From Alphaproteobacteria bacterium (GTDB taxonomy: Bacteria; Pseudomonadota; Alphaproteobacteria; Micropepsales; Micropepsaceae), in assembly GCA_015654715.1 (NCBI GenBank), contig JAATGK010000124.1:1-9148 (forward strand): a DNA stretch of 9,148 nucleotides, read 5' to 3'. Both the position numbers and the translations under genes were made by a program. The notes below the pieces were generated by a model. The model made no database searches, was not told the origin of the DNA, and saw only the letters and a program-made list of their open reading frames with translations. Positions 1 to 5,845 of this stretch are shown here, piece by piece; position 1 is the stretch's first letter; each line of letters begins with the position of its first letter.

Positions 1-602
1 CCTTCGGTCAGCAGCGTGCGCAGCGACCAGCCGGCGCAATAGCCCGCCAGCATATCGAGATCGTGGATGTGATAGTCGCCGTCGCGATGCGCGCGGCCGA
101 TTTCCGGCGGATAGACGTGGCTGAGCCAGTAATTGGCCGTCACCTTGCCGGAGGTGTTGAGGATCAGTCCGCCGAGCGAATAGCCCTGATTGGCATTGGC
201 ATTGACGCGCCAATCCTTGCGGTCGAGGTACTCGTTGATCGACGAGCCGACGTTGACCACCGTTTCGCGGTCGTTTCTCAGCCGCGCGTGCTGTTCGCGA
301 TAAACAATATAGGCGCGCGCCGTCTTGAAATGATTGGCGCTGATCAGCACCTGCTCGACAACGTCCTGAACCTGCTCCACCTGTGGCGGCGCCCCGCGAT
401 AGAGATGGCTGAGCACCTTCACCGCCTGAATGGCGAGAAGCTGGGGTTCGGTGGAATCAAACTCGCCGGTGGCTTTGCCCGCCCGTTCGATGGCGAAGCG
501 AATCTTCTCCGCCTCGAACGCGACCAGCTCGCCGCGCCGTTTGACCACGAACTCCGGGGCGTGCACCGTCAACTCATCACTCGCGCCGTCTTGCGCCTGC
601 AT
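1..602 (-). CDS. nrdD: Anaerobic (class III) ribonucleoside-triphosphate reductase NrdD, N-terminal part
   Basis: I translated this frame by hand; 200 codons are visible before the window edge and the C-terminal glycyl-radical region lies outside. NrdD reduces ribonucleotides to deoxynucleotides by radical chemistry in the cytoplasm without oxygen, after activation by NrdG. Residues about 17-108 read as an ATP-cone (VVKRRGELVAFEAEKIRFAI), the allosteric nucleotide-binding domain. It is followed by NANANQGYSLGGLILNTSGK (about 136-155) and then HRDGDYHIHDLDMLAGYCAGW, the HxHDLD stretch typical of NrdD. The start at 602 is supported by a strong Shine-Dalgarno AAAGAGGA (607-614), 4 nt upstream. 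The gene has its own promoter and a cobalamin riboswitch in its roughly 270-nt leader. I see no frameshift in the visible part. A class II NrdJ is less likely because the post-cone sequence matches the class III pattern. Family assignment is from memory of family sequences, not a search. Confidence 0.9.
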   Translation of the reverse strand, partial: MQAQDGASDELTVHAPEFVVKRRGELVAFEAEKIRFAIERAGKATGEFDSTEPQLLAIQAVKVLSHLYRGAPPQVEQVQDVVEQVLISANHFKTARAYIVYREQHARLRNDRETVVNVGSSINEYLDRKDWRVNANANQGYSLGGLILNTSGKVTANYWLSHVYPPEIGRAHRDGDYHIHDLDMLAGYCAGWSLRTLLTE

Positions 603-624
603 GCGATCCTCTTTCTGGACGGTT

Positions 625-676
625 GGGCGGGACGGCGGAGCAATCGCCCGCAGCCGACCAGCCGGACACCCCGCCC
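625..676 (-). promoter_or_regulatory. GC-rich hairpin between riboswitch and nrdD start, candidate expression platform
   Basis: In the nrdD transcript GGGCGGGG (676-669) can pair with UCCCGCCC (632-625): seven Watson-Crick pairs plus one G-U, closing a 36-nt loop that itself contains GC-rich complementary bits. It lies between the aptamer (ending near 691) and the Shine-Dalgarno (607-614), leaving 10 nt to the latter. There is no U-run after it, so it does not look like an intrinsic terminator. Control at the level of translation, or by Rho, would fit better. The pairing is seen in sequence; its role is inferred. Confidence 0.4.
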
Positions 677-690
677 GTGGACGTTTCGCG

Positions 691-870
691 TTACGGCAGG
701 TCTCCTGGCTCACGGATCTTCGTCATTGCCGGTCTTCCCAGCGCACAACGCGCCAGTGACATCCAATCGGCAGCAACTCTCCGCTCACAGTTGCGGGGGC
801 AGCACCGGCTTTGCCTAAGGCGCACCGGCTTCCCTCTTAGCCCCAGATGTCGTCCACCTGAGGAACCATA
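691..870 (-). promoter_or_regulatory. Cobalamin (B12) riboswitch in the nrdD leader
   Basis: On the minus strand the conserved blocks of the cobalamin aptamer appear in order. GGTTCC lies near 867-862 and AAGAGGGAAGCCGGTG at about 838-823. Then comes GCCGGTGCTGCCCCCGCAAC with CTGTGAGCGG (809-781). The 3' B12 box GAGCCAGGAGACCTGCCG is at 711-694. The aptamer starts a few nucleotides after the predicted transcription start and ends about 90 nt before the nrdD ATG. Riboswitches of this class usually lower expression when adenosylcobalamin or a related cobalamin binds, typically of B12 synthesis/transport genes or of B12-independent isoenzymes. NrdD is such an isoenzyme. The class is certain from sequence; the exact outer boundaries and the preferred ligand form are not. 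Confidence 0.96.
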
Positions 871-879
871 ACACAAGAT

Positions 880-909
880 AGGGTAGTTTTCGGGCCAGCG
901 GCAAGTCAA
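880..909 (-). promoter_or_regulatory. Predicted sigma-70-type promoter of nrdD
   Basis: On the minus strand there is TTGACT (909-904) as the -35 element, an 18-bp spacer and TACCCT (885-880) as the -10 element. The expected transcription start is near 872-874, just before the first conserved bases of the cobalamin aptamer. That position independently supports the call. An interrupted dyad TTTTC-tt-GAAAA (916-927) sits directly upstream of the -35 and could be a regulator site, but it does not match the FNR/FixK consensus. Confidence 0.6.
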
Positions 910-969
910 GCGCGGTTTTCTTGAAAATGACGCCTGTGACAACGAAGAGGGCCGCCTCCCCCGTCCTCC

Positions 970-1018
970 TGGCGCCAATACCCTGCCGCATAGTCGCGAG
1001 GCATTAAGTCTGGCGCCA
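970..1018. repeat. Pair of TGGCGCCA palindromes in the nrdD/rnd divergent region
   Basis: The perfect 8-bp palindrome TGGCGCCA occurs at 970-977 and again at 1011-1018, and both copies have C before. The centre-to-centre distance is 41 bp, close to four helical turns, so the two lie on the same DNA face. They stand 30-78 bp upstream of the rnd start and about 97-145 bp upstream of the predicted nrdD transcription start. They could be operator half-sites of one regulator. I do not recognise the site, and chance is possible in GC-rich DNA. Apart from these, the riboswitch and the promoter, I see nothing in the gene-free stretch 603-1047. Confidence 0.35.
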
Positions 1019-1047
1019 TTTGGGCGGGAATCCGCTATCAGGGGCGG

Positions 1048-2202
1048 ATGCGAATTATCGAATCGACCGCCGATCTTCAGGAACTCGCCCAGGAGCTATC
1101 GGCCTCTCCCTACGTTGCGCTCGACACCGAGTTCATGCGCGACTCGACCTACTGGCCGAAACTGTGCCTGATCCAGATATCGGCGCCCGATGTGGCGGCG
1201 ATCATCGATCCCCTCGCCGACGGCATCGACCTCACCCCGTTCTTCGAGCTGATCGCCAAACCCGAGATCATCAAGGTGCTGCACGCCGGCCGCCAGGACA
1301 TCGAGATTTTCTGGCACAAGGGCCGCGTCATTCCCGATCCTCTGTTCGACACCCAGATCGTCGCCATGGTGTGCGGCTTTGGCGAGGCGGCTTCGTACGA
1401 GACGCTGGCGCGCAAGCTCGCTCATGCCGACGTCGACAAGTCGGCGCGCTTCACCGATTGGGGCCGGCGCCCCTTGACCAACCGCCAGCTCGAATATGCG
1501 CTGGCCGACGTCACCCATCTGCGCATCGTCTATGACAAGCTTTCCGCCGAGCTGAAGCGCACCGGCCGCGAGAGCTGGGTGTCGGAAGAGATTCAGGCGC
1601 TGAAAAACGAGGAGCTTTACGCCCTCGATCCCACCCAGGCGTGGAAACGGCTGAAGCCGCGCACCGCCAACAAGCGTTTTCTCGCGGCGCTGGCCGCTGT
1701 CGCCGAATGGCGCGAGCACGAGGCCCAGACCCGCGACGTACCGCGCAATCGCGTCTTGAAGGACGAGGTGCTGCTCGAACTCGCGTCCAATCCGCCGGAA
1801 GACGGCGAGATGCTGGAACGCATCCGCTCGGTGCCGAAAGGTTTTGCGGCCTCCAAGATGGGCAAAAGCCTGCTCGATGCGATGGCCGCCGCCAAGGACA
1901 ATCCGCCGCCGCAAGTTCCTGACGATATGATCCGCCGCCATCATCGCGAGCCCTCGCCCGCCGCGGTCGATCTGCTCAAAACGCTGCTGCGGCTCCGGGC
2001 CGAGGCCGCGCGCGTCGCACCGCGTCTGATCGCCAACGCCGAGGACATCGAACGCCTTGCTGCCGGCGACGATGAAGGTGTCGCTGCCCTCACCGGCTGG
2101 CGCCGCGACGTGTTCGGCAAAGACGCCATCGCCCTCCGGAACGGCCAACTCGCCATCGCCCTCGAAAACAACGAGGCGGTTGTGGTGGAGCTGGAAGACT
2201 AA
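1048..2202 (+). CDS. rnd: Ribonuclease D
   Basis: This 384-residue protein is a 3'-5' exoribonuclease of the DEDDy family, which in bacteria trims 3' ends of tRNA precursors and other small structured RNAs. The three exonuclease motifs are all present: DTEF with D26 and E28 (Exo I), HAGRQDIE with D84 (Exo II), and YALAD with Y150 and D154 (Exo III), so it should be active. Residues about 207-285 form an HRDC nucleic-acid-binding domain (LAAVAEWREHEAQ, then VPRNRVLKDEVLLELA). A second helical region follows to the C-terminus, as is usual for full-length RNase D. The start is the family-typical MRIIESTADL. An AGGGG (1040-1044) lies only 3 nt before the ATG, so the ribosome site is poorly spaced. 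The gene diverges from nrdD and is followed 14 nt after its stop by a long inverted repeat that probably ends transcription. Confidence 0.95.
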   Translation: MRIIESTADLQELAQELSASPYVALDTEFMRDSTYWPKLCLIQISAPDVAAIIDPLADGIDLTPFFELIAKPEIIKVLHAGRQDIEIFWHKGRVIPDPLFDTQIVAMVCGFGEAASYETLARKLAHADVDKSARFTDWGRRPLTNRQLEYALADVTHLRIVYDKLSAELKRTGRESWVSEEIQALKNEELYALDPTQAWKRLKPRTANKRFLAALAAVAEWREHEAQTRDVPRNRVLKDEVLLELASNPPEDGEMLERIRSVPKGFAASKMGKSLLDAMAAAKDNPPPQVPDDMIRRHHREPSPAAVDLLKTLLRLRAEAARVAPRLIANAEDIERLAAGDDEGVAALTGWRRDVFGKDAIALRNGQLAIALENNEAVVVELED

Positions 2203-2216
2203 GTTTCGGCCCAAAT

Positions 2217-2407
2217 TGTCACCCCCGGCCAGGTGTTTTGAGCAAAGCGAAAAACACGCGGGGAAGGGGGCCCAGGTGGTTGGGTTCGTTTGGCCTTAGA
2301 AGCAGTGGCACGACCAATCTTTGACAGCGTTACGCCGTCACGACCTGGGTCCCCTTCCCTCGCCCTACCGCGCGCTTCGCGCTCCGCTGGGCTCGCCGGG
2401 GATGACA
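2217..2407. repeat. Long inverted-repeat element, copy A (REPIN/MITE-like)
   Basis: The left arm (2217-2277) begins TGTCACCCCCGGCC and ends GGGGAAGGGGGCCCAGGT. The right arm (2343-2407) is its rough reverse complement, beginning ACCTGGGTCCCCTTCCC and ending GCCGGGGATGACA. A 65-bp spacer (2278-2342) separates them. Each arm carries its own small hairpin: GTGTTTT/AAAACAC (2233-2239 with 2251-2257) on the left and GCGCG/CGCGC (2370-2374 with 2378-2382) on the right. The whole unit fills most of the 291-bp gap between rnd and the oxidoreductase gene and has no coding capacity that I can support. As RNA it would fold into a large stem that could act as a terminator for rnd. No target-site duplication is evident. 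Confidence 0.85.
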
Positions 2408-2493
2408 CCTGCACCTTCTGTTAATTTTGCGCGTATTGCCTTCTTGCGGGGTTAGCGGCAACTTTTGCCCGCAGCAATTCCGGAGATCCCCCC

Positions 2494-3507
2494 ATGAAAG
2501 CCATCGGCTACAAAACCCCAGGCAGCATCGATCGCGCCGACGCCCTCGTCGACATCGACCTCGCAAAGCCCGTCGCCTCCGGACGCGACCTGCTGGTGGC
2601 GGTGGAAGCGATTTCGGTCAATCCGGTCGATACCAAGGTCCGCCGCAGCGCACCGGCGCCGGAAGGCGGCTGGAAAGTGCTCGGCTGGGATGCGGTCGGC
2701 CGCGTCGAAGCGGTTGGCGATCAGGTCCGGCGCTTCAAGCCGGGCGATGCCGTGTTCTATGCCGGCACCATCACCCGTCCGGGCGCCAACGGCGAGTTCC
2801 ATCTCATCGACGAGCGCATCGTCGGCCACAAACCCAAGACGCTGTCGAACGCCGAGGCCGCCGCCCTGCCGCTGACGTCGATCACGGCATGGGAAATGCT
2901 GTTCGATCGTCTCGACATCAAAACGCCGGTGCCGGGCGCGGCGAACGCCATTCTCATCATCGGCGGCGCCGGCGGCGTCGGTTCGATCGCCATCCAACTG
3001 GTGCGCGCGCTCACGGATGTAAAGGTTATCGCCACCGCTTCGCGCCCCGAAACGCAAGCCTGGGTGAAGCAGCTCGGCGCCCATTACGTCATCGATCACA
3101 GCAAGCCGCTGGCCGAGCAGATCGCGGCGCTGGATATCGGTGCCCCCGGCTTTGTCTTCTCGACCACCGAAACCCATCGCCATGTGGACGAGATCGCTGC
3201 CTTGATCGCACCGCAAGGCCGCTTTGGACTGATCGACGATCCCGAAAGCCTTGAGGCAACCGCCTTCAAGCGCAAAGCCGTTTCGATTCACTGGGAACTG
3301 ATGTTCACGCGGTCGACGTTCGAAACGCCCGACATGGACGAGCAAGGCAAGATCCTCGAACGGATCGCGGCGCTGGTCGACGGCGGCAAGATCAGGACAA
3401 CCCTGACCGACGTGCTGAAGCCGATCAACGCCGCCAATCTGAAGCGAGCGCACGCCCTTCTGGAAAGCGGCAAGGCCAAGGGCAAGATCGTGCTGGAAGG
3501 TTTTTAG
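2494..3507 (+). CDS. Zinc-independent MDR oxidoreductase, quinone-oxidoreductase-like
   Basis: This 337-residue protein belongs to the medium-chain dehydrogenase/reductase superfamily, in the branch of zinc-binding alcohol dehydrogenase family proteins close to NADPH:quinone reductases. Residues about 1-125 form the GroES-like domain, with VNPVDTKVR (42-50) and GWDAVGRVEAVGD (64-76). The Rossmann fold follows with IIGGAGGVGSIAIQLVR (155-171), whose GGAGGVGS is the dinucleotide-binding loop. The SRPE after the second strand (183-186) favours NADPH. The catalytic and structural zinc cysteines of true alcohol dehydrogenases are missing, so a metal-independent reduction of a quinone or enone is likely. 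The substrate is unknown. A Shine-Dalgarno GGAGA (2482-2486) 7 nt upstream supports the start. It is a single-gene unit bounded by the two long inverted-repeat elements. Confidence 0.88.
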   Translation: MKAIGYKTPGSIDRADALVDIDLAKPVASGRDLLVAVEAISVNPVDTKVRRSAPAPEGGWKVLGWDAVGRVEAVGDQVRRFKPGDAVFYAGTITRPGANGEFHLIDERIVGHKPKTLSNAEAAALPLTSITAWEMLFDRLDIKTPVPGAANAILIIGGAGGVGSIAIQLVRALTDVKVIATASRPETQAWVKQLGAHYVIDHSKPLAEQIAALDIGAPGFVFSTTETHRHVDEIAALIAPQGRFGLIDDPESLEATAFKRKAVSIHWELMFTRSTFETPDMDEQGKILERIAALVDGGKIRTTLTDVLKPINAANLKRAHALLESGKAKGKIVLEGF

Positions 3508-3514
3508 CGGTCAT

Positions 3515-3700
3515 TGTCACCCCCGGCCGACCGGCCGTAGCGCGTAAGCGCGAAGGATGGGAGGGGAAGGGGGCCCAGGTGCCAGCACATGAATGAATGC
3601 GAAAAGGTGTGCAGTTAGTTCTTCTGCTGTGTGCCAGTGTTTTGACCTAGGTTCCCTTCCCTCGCGTGATCGCTCGCGATCACGCTCGCCGGGAATGACA
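3515..3700. repeat. Long inverted-repeat element, copy B (REPIN/MITE-like)
   Basis: This is the same family and orientation as the copy at 2217-2407. The left arm (3515-3580) starts TGTCACCCCCGGCC and ends GGGGAAGGGGGCCCAGGT, both blocks identical to copy A. The right arm (3645-3700) starts ACCTAGGTTCCCTTCCCTCGC and ends GCCGGGAATGACA. The cores differ from copy A. The left arm carries CGGCC/GGCCG (3524-3528 with 3533-3537) and CGCG/CGCG (3541-3552), and the right arm has a perfect 9-bp stem with a 4-nt loop (3664-3685). The 64-bp spacer (3581-3644) shows no resemblance to that of copy A. It lies exactly between the stops of two convergent genes (7 bp from each), where it can serve as a two-way terminator. 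Confidence 0.85.
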
Positions 3701-3707
3701 GTTGTGT

Positions 3708-4094
3708 TTACTTCTTCGGCGGCGGCACCCAACCGTCTTGGCGTGGCTGGTCCGCGGGGACGAACGTTCCCAGCATGCACGGCGTGCCGCGGCGCAGCAC
3801 ATAGAACACCTGCATGTTGGAGCAGACTTGGCCGCCCCAAATCGTCCAGGCGATGCCGGATTCGAATTTCAGGCCCGAGCACTGGCGCGGCAACTCGTTA
3901 CGCCACACCTTCACCTTGCCGCCGTTCATGCGAAACAGGATGGTGTGATCGTCCGGATACGACATGCTGTCGATATCGCTTGTGCGGATACAAATCTGGT
4001 TCGGCTTTGCCGGAGCCGGTGGATCGGCGTAGGCCGCCGACACCACCAAGCCTGCAAGCCCAGCCGCCAGAGCGATCATGGTCAGTTTTTTCAT
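3708..4094 (-). CDS. Small secreted four-cysteine protein of unknown function
   Basis: The protein has 128 residues. A clear Sec signal peptide (MKKLTMIALAAGLAGLVVSAAYA, cleavage expected after residue 23) sends it to the periplasm. The mature domain of about 105 residues has four cysteines (C35, C72, C91, C106), which probably form two disulfides. Conserved-looking stretches are NQICIRTSDIDSMSYPDDHT (32-51) and YVLRRGTPCMLGTF (98-111). It resembles a small alphaproteobacterial domain-of-unknown-function family, possibly DUF6491, but I cannot verify the number, and no activity can be assigned. I chose the ATG at 4094 because GGGAG lies 7 nt upstream and the signal peptide starts there. An in-frame ATG at 4118 would add eight residues with no purpose. 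The gene starts 72 nt after scpB on the same strand, so it may be read through from that operon. Confidence 0.8.
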   Translation of the reverse strand: MKKLTMIALAAGLAGLVVSAAYADPPAPAKPNQICIRTSDIDSMSYPDDHTILFRMNGGKVKVWRNELPRQCSGLKFESGIAWTIWGGQVCSNMQVFYVLRRGTPCMLGTFVPADQPRQDGWVPPPKK

Positions 4095-4166
4095 GGTTCG
4101 ACTCCCAGCCAAAAGCACGCGGCGTTAGGACACCGCGGAAAAAGCGCTCCAAGCTTCAGTCTCTCA

Positions 4167-5045
4167 TTATTCGGATGAACCGGGCATGAATGGGTCGGCG
4201 CCGCCAGTCGCCAGCTCCTGCTCTTCCGGCCCGTCATACGGGTCCTCGTCGGGGCCGAGTTGATCGGACGGCGCCGGCACGTCGAGACCGGACGGCGGCA
4301 CGGCTTCGAGAAAGCCGGCGGCTTTCAGTTCGTCCATACCGGGAAGGTGGGAGATGTTCTCCAGTCCGAACTGGATCAGGAACGCCTCGGTGGTGCCGTA
4401 AGTGACGGGACGCCCCGGCGTGCGCTTGCGGCCGCGGATCTTGATCCAGCCGACTTCCATCAACGCGTCGAGCGTGCCCTTGGACAGCATAACACCGCGA
4501 ATGTCTTCGACTTCGGCGCGCGTCACCGGCTGGTGATAAGCGATGATGGCGAGCGTTTCGATCGCCGCGCGCGATAGCTTCTTCTGCTCCGGCTTTTCCT
4601 TGCGCAGCAAAAACGCCAGATCGGCGGCGGTACGGAACTGCCATTTTTCCGCAACGCAGACGAGGTTTACACCGCGTCCTTCATACACTTTCTGAAGTTC
4701 GGCGATGCAGCTAGCAACGTCCGCGCCTTCCGGCAAGGAGCCCTTCAGCGCCTCTTCCGACAACGGTTCCGACGCCGCGAACAACAACGCCTCAGTCATC
4801 CGCAGGTGCTCGGGATTGAGCTCGGCCTCGGCGGCGGGCGCATCGGCAGGTACGGCCTCGGGCGCGGTTTGAGGCGCTACTTCGGAACCTTCCGGCACCA
4901 TCTGAATGGGTGAGCCGGGCTCTTCGGCCTCGGGTTGATCGGAAGTCGGAGGTACGCCTTCGTCTGACACGTCTTGTCCTTCATTGACCGGCACCATCGC
5001 AGTTTCTTCGGCAAGGTCTTCTTGCACCTTCAGGACGCCGTTCAT
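4167..5045 (-). CDS. scpB: Segregation and condensation protein ScpB
   Basis: ScpB dimers bind the ScpA kleisin and, with SMC, form the bacterial condensin that organises and separates chromosomes on the nucleoid. The conserved core spans about residues 77-245. The first winged helix contains LRMTEALLFAASEPLSEEAL (81-100). The second contains LSRAAIETLAIIAYHQPVTR (157-176), followed by EVEDIRGV, the hallmark stretch, and GRPVTYGTTEAFL (211-223). At 292 residues it is longer than the usual roughly 200. A Pro/Glu/Ala-rich acidic N-terminal tail of about 75 residues and an acidic C-terminal tail (251-292) account for the excess and are probably disordered. The start codon overlaps the scpA stop by 4 nt (ATGA, 5042-5045), showing translational coupling. 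Confidence 0.95.
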   Translation of the reverse strand: MNGVLKVQEDLAEETAMVPVNEGQDVSDEGVPPTSDQPEAEEPGSPIQMVPEGSEVAPQTAPEAVPADAPAAEAELNPEHLRMTEALLFAASEPLSEEALKGSLPEGADVASCIAELQKVYEGRGVNLVCVAEKWQFRTAADLAFLLRKEKPEQKKLSRAAIETLAIIAYHQPVTRAEVEDIRGVMLSKGTLDALMEVGWIKIRGRKRTPGRPVTYGTTEAFLIQFGLENISHLPGMDELKAAGFLEAVPPSGLDVPAPSDQLGPDEDPYDGPEEQELATGGADPFMPGSSE

Positions 5046-5845
5046 GCTGGTGCCTCATTGGCATTGTCTTTGATGAAAAGTTCTTCGAACGGCGCCATCT
5101 GGCGCAGCTCGATGCGGCCGTCGCGGGCGGCTTCCAGGCAGGCCATAAGCATGCTGGCCATGGCCGAGCGCCGCCGCGGACCGCCGGTCCACCCCTCCGG
5201 CAGCATGGACTGCAGGCTGCTCCAATCGGGGATTTTGCCGAGCAGCCGTTCCAGCCGCTCGCGCGCCTGGTCGATCAGCATCACCGGCGAGGTCTTAAGC
5301 TGATAGTTCTTGCCGCGCATCTTCTTGATCCGCTCGCTGGCATAGGCCGTGAGCAGGTCATACATCGTGTCCTTGTAGGTGCGCAGCTTCACGACATTGA
5401 CCGGTTCCGGCATGCCGCGGGCGAAGATTTCGCGCCCCAGCCGGTCACCGGCCATCAGGCGTGCCGCCGCTTCGCGCATCTGGTCGAGGCGGAGCAGCCG
5501 CCAGCGCAGGCGCGTCGCCAATTCGTCGGGCGAAGGCTCGCCTTCCTTCTGTTCCGGCTGCGGCAGGATCAGGCGCGATTTGAGATAGGCCAGCCACGCC
5601 GCCATCACCAGATAGTCGGCGGCCAGCTCCAAATTCATGCGCTTGGCCTGCTCGATGAACTCGAGATACTGGTCGGCGAGCTTCAGGATCGAGATCTTGG
5701 CGATATCGACCTTTTGGGTCCGCGCCAGGCTCAGCAAAACGTCGAGCGGGCCTTCAAAGCCGTCGAGGGTGACGACCAGCGTCTCGTCGGGCGCAGCCGG
5801 CGGCAGATCGATCGCCTCGAAATTGTCGTCCAACTCTTCGCTCAT
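5042..5845 (-). CDS. scpA: Segregation and condensation protein ScpA (kleisin)
   Basis: This 267-residue protein is the kleisin subunit bridging the SMC heads in the condensin complex. The N-terminal domain shows TLDGFEGPLDVLLSLARTQKVDIAKI (26-51), the signature ScpA motif, and LAADYLVMAAWLAYLKSRLILP (74-95). The C-terminal winged helix that docks on the SMC head is SAMASMLMACLEAARDGRIELRQ (227-249). The start at 5845 fits the family length and gives an ATGA overlap with the nagZ stop (5842-5845). A further upstream in-frame ATG at 5944 would add 33 arginine/glycine-rich residues lying wholly inside nagZ and is not credible. The ribosome site (GGTGG) is weak, as expected for a coupled gene. 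Confidence 0.95.
   Translation of the reverse strand: MSEELDDNFEAIDLPPAAPDETLVVTLDGFEGPLDVLLSLARTQKVDIAKISILKLADQYLEFIEQAKRMNLELAADYLVMAAWLAYLKSRLILPQPEQKEGEPSPDELATRLRWRLLRLDQMREAAARLMAGDRLGREIFARGMPEPVNVVKLRTYKDTMYDLLTAYASERIKKMRGKNYQLKTSPVMLIDQARERLERLLGKIPDWSSLQSMLPEGWTGGPRRRSAMASMLMACLEAARDGRIELRQMAPFEELFIKDNANEAPA

Noticed and set aside
63..818. Long open frames on the plus strand opposite nrdD and its leader
   Set aside because: They mirror the high-GC coding strand of nrdD and then run through the riboswitch; no family-like protein results, and the minus strand gives a clear NrdD.
1031..1050. Leaderless rnd transcript from a CTATCA -10 ending 7 bp before the ATG
   Set aside because: The -10 position is suggestive, but the region 17-18 bp upstream (TGGCGC) does not look like a -35, so support is insufficient.
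4094..4112. tRNA T-arm-like string GGTTCGACTCCC near the start of the secreted protein gene
   Set aside because: The T-stem does not pair, and no anticodon or acceptor arm can be built; the reverse strand simply holds the Shine-Dalgarno GGGAG and start codon.
4095..4166. Possible terminator after scpB (CGCGG/CCGCG stem and a short T-run)
   Set aside because: The stem is only 5 bp with a 10-nt loop, and the T-runs are not placed directly after it; too weak to call.
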